NCBI GenBank assembly: GCA_028017165.1 | Contig: CM051529.1 | Location: 53,542,018-53,606,017 of the forward strand | Reading direction: 5' to 3' | Source of the DNA: Herpetospermum pedunculosum | Taxonomy: Eukaryota; Streptophyta; Magnoliopsida; Cucurbitales; Cucurbitaceae | Length of the DNA stretch: 64,000 bases | In this document: positions 55,010 to 64,000 of the stretch, one piece after another | Position numbering within the stretch: position 1 is the stretch's first letter | How the letters are laid out: the number at the start of each line of letters is the position of its first letter | Position numbers and translations under genes: made by a program | The notes under the pieces: model-generated | What the model saw: only the letters and a program-made list of their open reading frames with translations | Told to the model about the DNA's origin: nothing | The model's database searches: none

Positions 55010-57061
55010 TGTAGACACCGTATTTTGTCCGGCCCTTATTTATCATTATGCTAAGTTTTGCTCGATTTTTGGCATTTCGCTCATTAAATTGTTAAAATTC
55101 TTTAATCTCCTATTTTTCTCTTTTTCGTGTTATTTTCGAGGTTTTGGGGAAAAGGCACCAAGAAAAAAATCTTCTCCCGTTTAAGGACGTTTCAAAAACG
55201 TTTTGTTTAAGGTTTAGTTTTATGGTTTTGATTTTGGGGTTTCAGATTTGGGGTTATGATTTAAGGAGATTTGAGGTTTTGATTTAGGGTTTCAGGTTTA
55301 AGGAGATTTGGGGTTTCAGATTTGGGGTTTTTGATTTAAGGAGATTTGGGTTTTCGATTTAGGGTTTCAGTTTTGGAGTTTTAGATTTTAAGGTTTAAAA
55401 TTAAATCTTTCAAATAGATTTTTTCAAGATAAATTTCCAAAAAAAACATTTAATTTTAGAATTCGATTTTAGATTTTAATTTGGTCTAGATTTATTTTAA
55501 ATCTTTTAATTTGGGATTTCGGGTTTTAGATTTAATTTAGAATTTCAAATTTGGATTTATCTAAAAGATAAAATGAAAACTCATTAGAAAAAAGAAATTT
55601 CATTAACACTATAAATAGAGGTGATGAAATAGGTGAAAGGGGGAAGTTGGAGAAAACGAGAGAGGCTTTGAGGTGATGAAATAGGTGAAAGGGGGAAGTT
55701 GGAGAAAAAGAGAGAGGCTTTGAGGAGGGAAGAATTTGAAAGAGGATTTTAGGAGAACAAGACAAAATGTTGGGATCTCCAAAAAGATAAAAAAACTCCT
55801 ATATTTTCTCTTTCCTCACTGGTCATCATCTCCCTTCCTCGTCACCTTCATCATCCTTCAATCCCAAGCTCCAGCAAGAGCTCGACCTCCAGTCTCCGTC
55901 AACCTTCACGACGACGGCGAAAAATTCAGATCCACGAAGGCAACGACAGAACATCGTGAGATAGAAGAAGGTTGAAGTTTTAAGTTTCCATGCTATTTAC
56001 AATTTTGTCGTTTCATGAAATTTATAAGTTTGCTCCTCGTTCGAATTCTCATTTAAAGTTTGACTTATCTTAAATTAAATTTTCAAAAACATATTTTAAT
56101 TTTTATCTTTCATTATCTTTGTTTACATTTTAATTTTTAATTGTTAGGATTTTAAATTAGATTTGTTAAGTTGCTTTAATTGATCTTTTAATTTTTATTT
56201 TTCATTCTCTTTGTTTGCATTTTGATTTTTACTTTTTAAGATTTTAAACTAGATTTGTTAAACTGCTTTAATTGAAACTTTCTAAATAAATATAATTTTA
56301 ATTGGATAAATATATATATGAATTGAGTATTGAATAATGTTATTTCATGAAGTCTCAACTCCGTGAAATGTATAAAATTTCTCAATTTCAGGGCCGAGTA
56401 ATATGCTTTCATGAAATTTTGGTTTCGTGCAAGTGTACGAAAATCCTCTTCTTTTAATAAAATTGTATTTGTTTCGAGGGCTGAGTAATGTGGCTTTCGT
56501 AGAGGTTCGACTCTCGTGCAAGCCCACGAAAATCCTCTCCATCTTTCTAAAAAATATTAAATCAATATGTTTTAAAAATTAAACATTATTATATAAATCT
56601 TATGACGGAATTGAGATTTTCTCAAATTCTTGAGTTGATATTTTCCTTAAATTATTTGAGGAAGATTTAAAACAGGATAATTAATTAATGGGTGATTTCA
56701 CCAACCCTATCAAATTCTTACTTTATTCTTAAAGTTAAGATATGATTAAGTGAGACATTTTTTTTACTTTAATTCTATTTATTTTTCTCAAATTAAGAAA
56801 CTTTCAAAATTTAGTTGGATATTCTAGGATAAATGTTTTGGCTACCGTTTTTAACGGGATGTTGTAGGGTGCTAGTACCTTCCCTACACTCAAACGACTC
56901 CCGAACCTTATTTTTGATTTCGTAGACCACTTTTTAGGTGACCAATCACACCCTAATAATGATTGGTGGCGACTCCTTGTTTTGTTTTTATTTCCTGTAA
57001 AAACCCCACTCTAACGGAGGGATGTCGGCCGCTCTGCGTCGCAAAAAACGTTGCGACAACA
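55010..57061 (+). mobile_element. Tat/Ogre-type 5' LTR
   Basis: Starts TGTAGACACCGTATTTTGTCC-like sequence at 55010 and ends ...GCGACAACA at 57061, directly before a Tat-type primer site. TATA box at 55610-55617. Internally it has a gggtttcagatttgggg minisatellite (55225-55390), a 58-bp tandem duplication (about 55618-55735), and two units containing 'gagtaat(a/g)tg' (56385-56540). About 2.05 kb. The matching 3' LTR is not in the window, so the assignment rests on the ends, the primer site and style. Confidence 0.7.
55610..55617 (+). promoter_or_regulatory. TATA box of the Tat/Ogre-type LTR
   Basis: TATAAATA about 600 bp into the LTR, directly followed by a tandemly duplicated 58-bp segment. 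Confidence 0.55.
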
Positions 57062-57079
57062 TGACGACTCCACTAGGGA
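57062..57079 (+). promoter_or_regulatory. Primer-binding site (Tat/Ogre type, slightly decayed)
   Basis: TGACGACTCCACTAGGGA. The usual Tat/Ogre site is TGGCGACTCCRCTGGGGA (from memory), so two G-to-A changes are inferred. A second copy of its first ten bases, TGGCGACTCC, is at 56967-56976 inside the LTR. Confidence 0.65.
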
Positions 57080-58140
57080 CTTTTTTTTAGAGGGTCAGGC
57101 CATCATATTTTATCTTTATTTATCAAATTTTCTTTTTTTTTGTCCTTTTTGTTTTCGTTTGATTTATTTATTGATTATGTATTGCTTTATTTAATCTTTA
57201 TTTATCGATATTACTTTTTATTGCATTGTCATGCATTTCTCACACACATTCACAAGCCTCATACCCGGGCTCTACCTTTTAGGATTAGAATTCATAATCG
57301 AGTAATGTCGACCTTCAAGGGGATATAATTCTCCGTGTATAGGCGCACGAATATAAGATTCTCGCTCAAGTTAATTCATTGCTAATTTTTAGCATTCGAA
57401 TTAATTTGGGGGCCTTTATCCTTATGTTTAGAACTTTACCCTCACATTATTTTTATTTTCAATTTATTCTGTTGTTTATCACATTGATTTTATTATGAGA
57501 CTTTATTATGGTCCTTGTTTGTTTTTGTTGTTATGCATTGTTTTGTTTAACTTGTTTTATTTATCGTAGTTTACATTGTTTGCATTATCATGCATTTCAC
57601 ACACATGTTCACGAGCCTCCTACCCGGGCTCTACCCTTTAGGATTAGAATCAGAGATTGAGTAGTGTGGCCTTCGTGGAATTTCAGTTCCCATGCAGGCG
57701 CATGAAATTCTTCACTTGAGCTAACCACATTGTTTAATCAGTTGAACCGTTTTCTTCTAGGATTGTTTAGAACATAAATCACACTCAATTACATCCTAGA
57801 GCCAGTCAACATATGTTTTGTTTTTATTATTTTCATGCATATTTATGCTAGATAGTGTTTATATCATGCACATATTCTTTTTGGGTGTTATTTCTATTGG
57901 AATTATTATCGTTTTTTTTCCTCCCTTTATTGTCCTCGCACACAGTCACGAGCCTCATACCCGGCCTCCACCTTTTAGGATTAGAATTGAGAATCGAGTA
58001 ATGTCGACCTTCAAGGGGATATAATTGCCCCTGTATAGGCGCACGAAAGATTCTCGCTCAAGTTAATTCATTTGCTAATCTTTAGCATTTGAATCAATTT
58101 GGGGGCCTTCATCCTCTAAGATTAGAATTCTACCGTCACA
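57080..58140 (+). repeat. Leader repeat 1: three copies, about 350-bp period
   Basis: Copies start at about 57240, 57599 and 57938. Each has 'tcac(a/g)agcctcatacccgg', 'ccttttaggattagaat', 'cgagtaatgtcgacc', and a 'ggcgcacgaa...ctcgctcaagttaattca' tail. The middle copy is the most diverged and resembles the gagtaatgtg units of the LTR. Confidence 0.85.
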
Positions 58141-58262
58141 TCATTCGTAATTTTGTTCATTTTAATTATTTGTGCATTTTTTTTAGTTTGAGTTAATTTT
58201 TATGTTATTCTTTTTCTTTTTTTGTTAAAAAAAAAAAATCACACATCGAGTCATAAGTTTCA
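58141..58262 (+). other. Leader, AT-rich unique sequence
   Basis: Short T/A-rich stretch between repeat families; nothing recognised. Confidence 0.5.
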
Positions 58263-59240
58263 AGGAAATTTAATTTGTTATTCACCAATTGCATCATCAA
58301 TTGCACACATGCATCAATAAAAAAAATGTTCATGCATTATCTCATTTGCATGAGAAGTCATAACATTTCAAAAAAAAAAAAAATCATTTGTTGCATCATA
58401 TCGACCTTGTCATGCATCATAAAAAATGAGCATTCATTAACTCATTTCGTGTCGAATTATCATTCATTCGCATAACATGCATGCATAATAATAAAAAATG
58501 TTCATACATCATTAATTCATTTTGCATGCCGAATTATCATAACATGCATGCATAGTAAAAAAAATGTTCATACATCATTAATTCATTTCGCATGCCGAAT
58601 TATCATTCAATTGCGTAACATCATGCATTCATAAAAAAAGTTCATACATTCACTAACTCATTTCGCAGGCTGAATTATCAGTCACTTACATAACATTACA
58701 TCACACATTTGTTCATGCATTCATTAACTCATTTGCATGACAAGTCATAACATTTCATAAGAAAAATATCATTTGCATAACATTATGTGTTCATTCATGT
58801 GTCGTTTCATTTTTTCATGATATTATATCGTCACATCATGAAAGTTGTTCATGCATTATCTCATTTGCATGAAATGTCGTAAATTTTATAAAATAAAAAA
58901 ATCAATTGTTGCGTCATATCATTTAGTACATGCATCAAAATTCATTTCATCACATGCCTCAATAATAAAAAAGTTTTTTAAGGGTATCCATGCATTCCTT
59001 ATTTTATCGTCAAGTCATAAAATCATTTTTTTTGTTTTATTAGAAACATACATTTGTGATTCTACACATGCACATGGAAAGATAATCATGCACGCATGGT
59101 TGCATTTCGCGAGGTCATAAAATAATAAAAAAAAATCATTTCTTCGCATAATAATTTCATGCATCGTCTCATTTTGCATATCAAGTCATAAATTCAAAAA
59201 AAAAAAAAAAAACATGTTTTCCAATAATTGCATCTTATGA
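58263..59240 (+). repeat. Leader repeat 2: cat/gca-rich array
   Basis: Variable-length units built on catgcat, 'ttcattaactcatttgcatg', 'aagtcataacatttcat' and A runs. Spacing is irregular (about 45-110 bp), suggesting repeated slippage and unequal exchange. Confidence 0.75.
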
Positions 59241-60340
59241 TTATTTTGAAAAAAAAAAAAATACAATTTCAAATCTCATCACTTGCATTTAAAAAAATAA
59301 AAAAATTATTTATCTTTTTGTGTTTACTTTGATCATCCTTGCTATTGTTTTGATCGTGCTTGTTAGTTAAAATCTTAACAAAAATTAATAACAAAATCAT
59401 GGTGAATCATCATTTGGAGGAAATAAAAAAATATGAAAAAAAAAGTAATAAAAAATGGGTGCTTTCACGGCTTTCTATGAAAAAATTTCGAGTCTCAACC
59501 ATTTTTATAACTTTCAAAATACTATTCTCAAGCTTAATTGTTAAGCCAAACTCCAAATTCGAGAGAAGCCGTATTTTGACCTTCATGTGCTAAAATTTAT
59601 ACTACCATCATAGCCCCATGGAACAGTGTTCTAGTTATCACACTGGGTCAAACTCATCTTAGAGTGAGAGTCCAAATTTACTCACGATAGAGCCTTGTAC
59701 CTGCAGGCCACACATAATTTTGAAGCAATCTACTCAAATTGTAGGTTCACCGTAAAATATCTGGTTAATTTTTATACGGTGTACCTCTATATTTATCTAC
59801 CCACCAAGCCTTTTGTTAAGCATGCCACACTCGACTATGTGGCAAACCTTCCAAAATTAGCAACCAAAAGTTATCAAGAGACCTTCAAATGTTACGAAAT
59901 GGTGTTGTACACTTGTGATTTACGGTTTCATAATTAAGACTTGTAATTTCTCATGTACTTCTCTATTCCAGTTTCATCTGTTATATGTTCATCTTCATTT
60001 TTCCTATCCTTTCATATATCTCTTTCCTCGATTAGAAATTGATTCCAAGACTAAGGATGTTGGTTTTGAGAGCTAGAGAGTTAGTAACTTTAGAAATTAT
60101 CTCAGGGTCTTAAATGAGTTTTCGCTCGAGGTTAACATCATCACGATTCCAAGGAGCGTGGATAAAGAACTGACATGGAAGGTCTGCTAGAGCTTCATCA
60201 GAGAGATTATATGTTGTCGATCTTCCACATCTCGTTGCACTGTTTCTTTTTGAAAAAAAAAATCGCAAGGATGATGCAATGAAAGCTACATCTTGTAGAC
60301 GCTTGAAATGTCTCATTTTCAAATTAATAAGTTGGGAAAA
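59241..60340 (+). other. Leader, nonrepetitive stretch without recognised ORF
   Basis: Contains short open stretches (such as 59695-59937, 80 codons) with no recognisable domain. The composition is less biased than its flanks, so it is the best place to look for a decayed ORF of the Tat/Ogre element. Confidence 0.45.
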
Positions 60341-60965
60341 AACCTTCACCTTTGCGACACTGGGGCAAAGCCTTCGTCTTTGCCGCTACGAATCAAATTG
60401 TCATCAAACTGGGGCAAAACCTTAGTCTTTGCCACACAGAGATAGAATTACTATCTACAAATTGAAGCAAAATATTTGTCTTTACAACACTGGGGCAAAA
60501 CCTTCGTCTTTGCCACACTAAGGCAAAATCGACGTCAGCAAACTAAGGCATGTGGTCCCACCATTTCTTACCTTTAAAAAAAAAAATAATAAATAAAAAA
60601 CAGCAAGAATGGTGCAATCAGTAGATCAAAAATCTACATCTCACAAAGCTTGGAAGATCTCTTTTGCACGTCATCATACTAGGGCAAAGCCCTCACCTTT
60701 ACAAAACTGGGGCAAAACCTACGTTTTTGCCATGCTGAATCAAGTTGTCATCATACTGAGGCAAAGCCCTCACCTTTGCAAAACTGGGGCAAAACCTACG
60801 TATTTGCCACGCTGAATCAAGTTGTCATCAAACTGGGGCAAAGCCTTCACTTTTGCAAAATTGGGGCAAAGCCTACGTCTTTGCCACGTTGGATCAAATA
60901 TCATCAATACTAGGGCAAAACCTTCACCTTTGCCACATTTGAGCGAAGTCATCAGGATAAAGCTT
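60341..60965 (+). repeat. Leader repeat 3: 'ggggcaaaaccttcgtctttgcca' array
   Basis: About ten degenerate units with cores actggggcaaarcct and cgtctttgccac, spaced 40-70 bp. Some units add 'atcaarttgtcatcaaact'. Confidence 0.85.
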
Positions 60966-61680
60966 TGCCACATCAAGATTAAGTCAAGATGGGAAATCTC
61001 GAGCTTGCTCAAAGAAAAGAGAGTATGTATATGTGATATGATTTCTTAAGAAGCTATTTCTAGTTTTCAAAACCTTTATCCGAGGAAATTGAGTCATATC
61101 ACCCATCTTTCCTTCTAACCAGTTTCTAATCTCTTATTCAAATGTGAAAATATATTCTCAATCTCTTATTGTCCAAGAGATTATGTGAGTATCACATTTT
61201 CGTTTGTTTTCCTTCCAAAAAAAACTTTTCTTTCTTGACTGGTTTCATTCCCTATTTCCAAATTTAAACTCACTTTCTTGTAATCCCACATTTTTTTTTA
61301 TTACAAAACTGAAGTCACGAAGCAGATTAATCAGTTAAGATGTTCAACACTACCAATTACTTTTGATAGTTCTCTAAACTAGCACATGAAACACTACCCA
61401 AAATTCAGTACGTTCAATGTGGTTGAGTGATCCATGATTGACATGCATTTTTCCTCTCAAGTGAAAGCATTCAAGCAAAAAAAAAAAAAAAAAACTCTCA
61501 AGTGATGACACTATCATTTTCATTTGATTCTCTGCTAAATATTAGCTTGATAAGATCGATAAACTTAACCAGGGATGATAATTTGATTAAACACAAAAGT
61601 CATTTTGATATCACATTTGTTTTCACAAATCATGCATTCGAATCATGCAATTTGATACCATTTTCACATGTCATGGCTAG
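60966..61680 (+). other. AT-rich sequence between repeat arrays
   Basis: No ORF, RNA gene or element end recognised. Confidence 0.5.
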
Positions 61681-62115
61681 ATGGTAGATCATATGAATCA
61701 TGCATACATGTTGCAACAGTTATTGTTTTTACCCTTAGCGTTCATGAACATCAATATCATGCATACATGCTGCATTTATGATATTTTGTTAAATGCATAT
61801 ACATATATGTTGCATTCAATCATTCATTACCTTCAACATATTAAGCACACATGTTGCATTCAATCATTCTTCTACCCTTGACATGCACATGCACACATGT
61901 TGCATTCATGACATTTATTATTTTATCCTTAGCAAGCATAAACATCAATATCATGCATACATGTTGCATTCATGACATTCGTTACTCTACTTCTAGCATG
62001 CCCATGCATACATGTTGCGGCTATGACATTTTGTTAATGCACATGCCTATATGTTGCATTCATAACGTTTGTTTTCTACCATTAGCATGCATATGCATCA
62101 TTGCATTATGCTTTC
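61681..62115 (+). repeat. Leader repeat 4: 'catgcatacatgttgcattcatgac' array
   Basis: About nine units with the core catacatgttgcattcatgaca and spacers such as 'tttttacccttagcatgc', period about 45-65 bp. It shares its catgcat core with repeat 2 and may be related. Confidence 0.8.
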
Positions 62116-62327
62116 AAAGTTAAATTTATTAGCCAAGTCAAGCAAATCAAGGCATATCTTCGTAAAATTGTCAATTACATTGACCGCTTCTCAGAATTAA
62201 TGAACATTGTTTCATCCATGCCACGTGGCAAATACATATCAACGCATGTACTCATGTTTTGCACATGACATTCGTATGACATTTGAGTTCATCACGTTTT
62301 TGCAACTTGCATTTGCATCACATTCTC
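62116..62327 (+). other. Continuation of the leader, nothing recognised
   Basis: Short unique sequence with catg-rich remnants; no ORF. Confidence 0.4.
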
Positions 62328-62821
62328 TGTTGAGGGTCAGCCATAAGTTCGTAATGATGGAGCGACATGCGCAGCGGAAAGCGATTTCGGACCGATGATA
62401 CTCTAATTTCATCAATTTAACAAATAGTAAACATGCTCAAAGCGACGGAAATAAGAAATTAGAAATACATACCTTTGTAGCTCCAATTTCTTCAAGCCCG
62501 CCGACCGTTCCTCGTCACGAACTCTTCCGACCTCTTCTCACGAACACCCCGAGGACCACCCCAGGTAATCCCGCTATCCTCGGCACCGCGCAACGGAGTT
62601 GTGGGACTCCGAAACAAGAGAAAAGAAGAAGGGAAGAAGAAGAAGAGAGAAGCTGAGGCTGAGGAAGAACACAGAGGGCTGAAAAAAAAAACTCCTTTTT
62701 TTTTTACATTTCGTATACCCCACTTTTGTTTCAATTGAAAAACTTTCAATTTCTCTTCTTCAGCCCATCAGCCCCTCTTTTTGTATCCAGCTATGGCCAA
62801 CCTTATATATATATAGATTAC

Positions 62822-62870
<49 letters not shown>

Positions 62871-63347
62871 CTTGCTGCATGCAAGACACATATATATATA
62901 TATAATTATTATTATTATTAAAAAAAAAATAATAATTTTATTTATTAAACTTTTTAATAAATAAAATATATATATATACTTATTAATTAAACTTTTTAAT
63001 TAATAATTATTATTTAATTCAATATCAAATATTAATTAAATAATATGACTAAACCCGGTTTTTCGAAAACCGACTTTTTTACACATGAATCCTATTCATG
63101 TTATAGGCCATTCTCATATTTAAATCATATTTAAATATGTCTATCCTCATTCCATAAACCGAATTTGAACACTTCAAATTCTTTTTCTTTTAATTTTCTC
63201 TTTTACTGTTGCACGACGTTATCCGAGCTAGCCAGGAGAACCTAAATGACCTACAGATCATGAGCTCCAACGATACGAGATTATCCGGTCAAAACTCTTT
63301 TAACCGAACTAATCAACATTCGTTAATGTTACCTCTCCAAAAGTACA
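62328..63347 (-). mobile_element. Copia-type LTR-like segment (solo LTR or truncated)
   Basis: Reads TGTTGAGGGTCAGCC at the left and ...AAAGTACA at the right, i.e. TG...CA. Conserved-looking blocks (cgatttcggaccgatgat, gttatccgagctagcc, 'atcatgagctccaacgatac') are familiar from cucurbit repeats in my memory. The minus strand has a TATA-rich region near 62800-62870 and a gtatgt donor-like site near 62470. I find no matching 5-bp TSD and no primer site, so the call is tentative. Confidence 0.35.
62820..62862. repeat. (TA)n microsatellite and nearby A/T inverted repeats
   Basis: A (TA) run at about 62827-62860, followed by 'catgcaagacacatatata' and long A/T inverted repeats to about 63050 (ttattaaactttttaataa). 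Confidence 0.9.
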
Positions 63348-63348
63348 T

Positions 63349-64000
63349 TGTTTAAGGCCATATTTACCTAGAAATCATGGAAATTCTTGAGTGTTTTTGT
63401 TAAGAGTTAGCTTAATGTGTGCTTAAATGTGAGAATTTGAGAAATGATGCCAAATTAAGGCTTATTTGGAAAAGGAAAGAAAAAGGATGCAAAATGATGT
63501 AAAAAGAGTTGAAATGTACATTGCAGGAGAATTGCTGAAACATTGCTGTCTCCACAATAAACATTGCGGTCACCGCAAGGAATCCGCAATGCCGAAGCTG
63601 CTGCTGCTGACTTTTTCCAGCCATCAGTCATTCTTGTTACGATATTTCAGCCACCTAAGCTTTCACCTGCTGCCACGTGGAGGATTGTTGTTTAGAATGG
63701 ATGGTTCTCCATGGCTGAAGGTACCTGCAAAAAGCTATAAAAGGAGGTGAAGGGTAAAGGGGAAACACAGCTCGAAAGCGTGGATTTCCCCGTCTCAACG
63801 CAGATCTGCATACACAATTTCCTTACCCCGTTTGTTGGAACGAAGAAATCAGCCCTTGGCGTCGATAAATCGAGAGGAAGAGGAGAAGATCCTTCTTCTC
63901 TTATGATCGAATTCATCCCCAAGATCAGCTAATCTTCTCCTTCATCCGAGGCGCTTGCGACGAGGAGATCCGTGCACTTTTTTTACAAAGCTTTCTTTAC
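63349..64000 (+). mobile_element. Diverged Athila-type LTR, cut by the window end
   Basis: Starts TGTTTAAGG. Despite low overall identity it is collinear with the A LTR. It keeps 'gcttaaatgtgagaat', an ATTGC/CCGCAAT motif cluster (63520-63590), 'gatggttctcc(a/t)tgg', TATAAAA (63736-63742), 'gcgtcgataaatcga..ggaaga' and 'cttc(c/t)tctct' blocks, and 'ttcatccgaggcgcttgcgacga'. The + orientation follows from this. The rest of the element lies beyond 64000. Confidence 0.75.
63736..63742 (+). promoter_or_regulatory. TATA box of the diverged Athila-type LTR
   Basis: TATAAAA at about 390 bp into the LTR, the same relative place as in A (8024-8030), in otherwise diverged sequence. Confidence 0.7.

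Noticed and set aside
59695..59937. 80-codon frame in the Tat/Ogre leader as a possible gag fragment
   Set aside because: No gag, zinc-finger or other retroelement motif in it; length is within chance for the composition.
62492..62749. 85-codon minus-strand frame in the copia-like segment
   Set aside because: Dominated by Ser/Phe low-complexity sequence and not similar to any protein I know; more likely LTR transcript leader.

Overview
The window is transposon-dense dicot chromosomal DNA, with no host gene, rRNA or tRNA gene that I can support. The host is most likely a cucurbit. That inference rests on the gag protein family of one element and on the general repeat style, both judged from memory. 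Nearly everything recognisable is an LTR retrotransposon or another repeat. The window looks like heterochromatic, possibly pericentromeric, sequence.

The centre (3183-49820) is a four-level nest whose order can be read base by base from target-site duplications (TSDs). Level 1 is a Mutator-like foldback (long inverted repeat) element, 3183-4177 plus its last bases at 49809-49820, flanked by gactaga. Level 2 is element O, a minus-strand LTR element at 4178-49803 (TSD ttatt) that landed about 12 bp from the right end of the foldback. O has 985-992 bp LTRs and a Tat-type gag but no pol; without its insertions it is about 7.2 kb. Level 3 is two Athila-type Ty3/gypsy elements inside O: element A (+ strand, 7648-20428, TSD cgtac) in the 3' noncoding part, and element B (- strand, 22460-48136, TSD ctggt) inside O's gag. 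Level 4 is element C (- strand, 26820-39642, TSD catgc) inside the third ORF of B.

A, B and C belong to one family of about 12.8 kb. Each has 1.71 kb LTRs, a tRNA-Asp-type primer site, one uninterrupted frame of 1837 codons for gag-protease-RT-RNase H-integrase, a second ORF of 613-626 codons in the env position, about 1.4 kb of 3' noncoding sequence and a polypurine tract. Each copy carries only one to three coding breaks, and the paired LTRs differ at 2-3 positions, so all are very recent. O must be older, and its LTRs are accordingly somewhat more diverged. The ORF3 product looks nuclear (dense Lys/Arg cluster, acidic tail, no signal peptide or membrane anchor) rather than like an envelope. 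A conserved 3' splice-site-like sequence precedes it in all three copies. A GC-rich broken palindrome (ATTGCGG..CCGCAAT) recurs six to eight times per element, in LTRs, in coding sequence and in spacers, and also in a diverged LTR at the right edge.

Outside the nest, the left edge (1-1427) is the decayed 3' end of a Ty1/copia element. From 49828 to 55009 lies AT-rich DNA with two GC-rich low-complexity blocks, a hAT-like repeat and a copia-type leader/gag remnant. At 55010-57061 is a 2 kb Tat/Ogre-type LTR with its primer site, followed by about 5 kb of leader made of several tandem-repeat families and no recognisable ORF. A copia-type LTR-like segment (62328-63347) and the start of a diverged Athila-type LTR (63349 to the window end) close the window.
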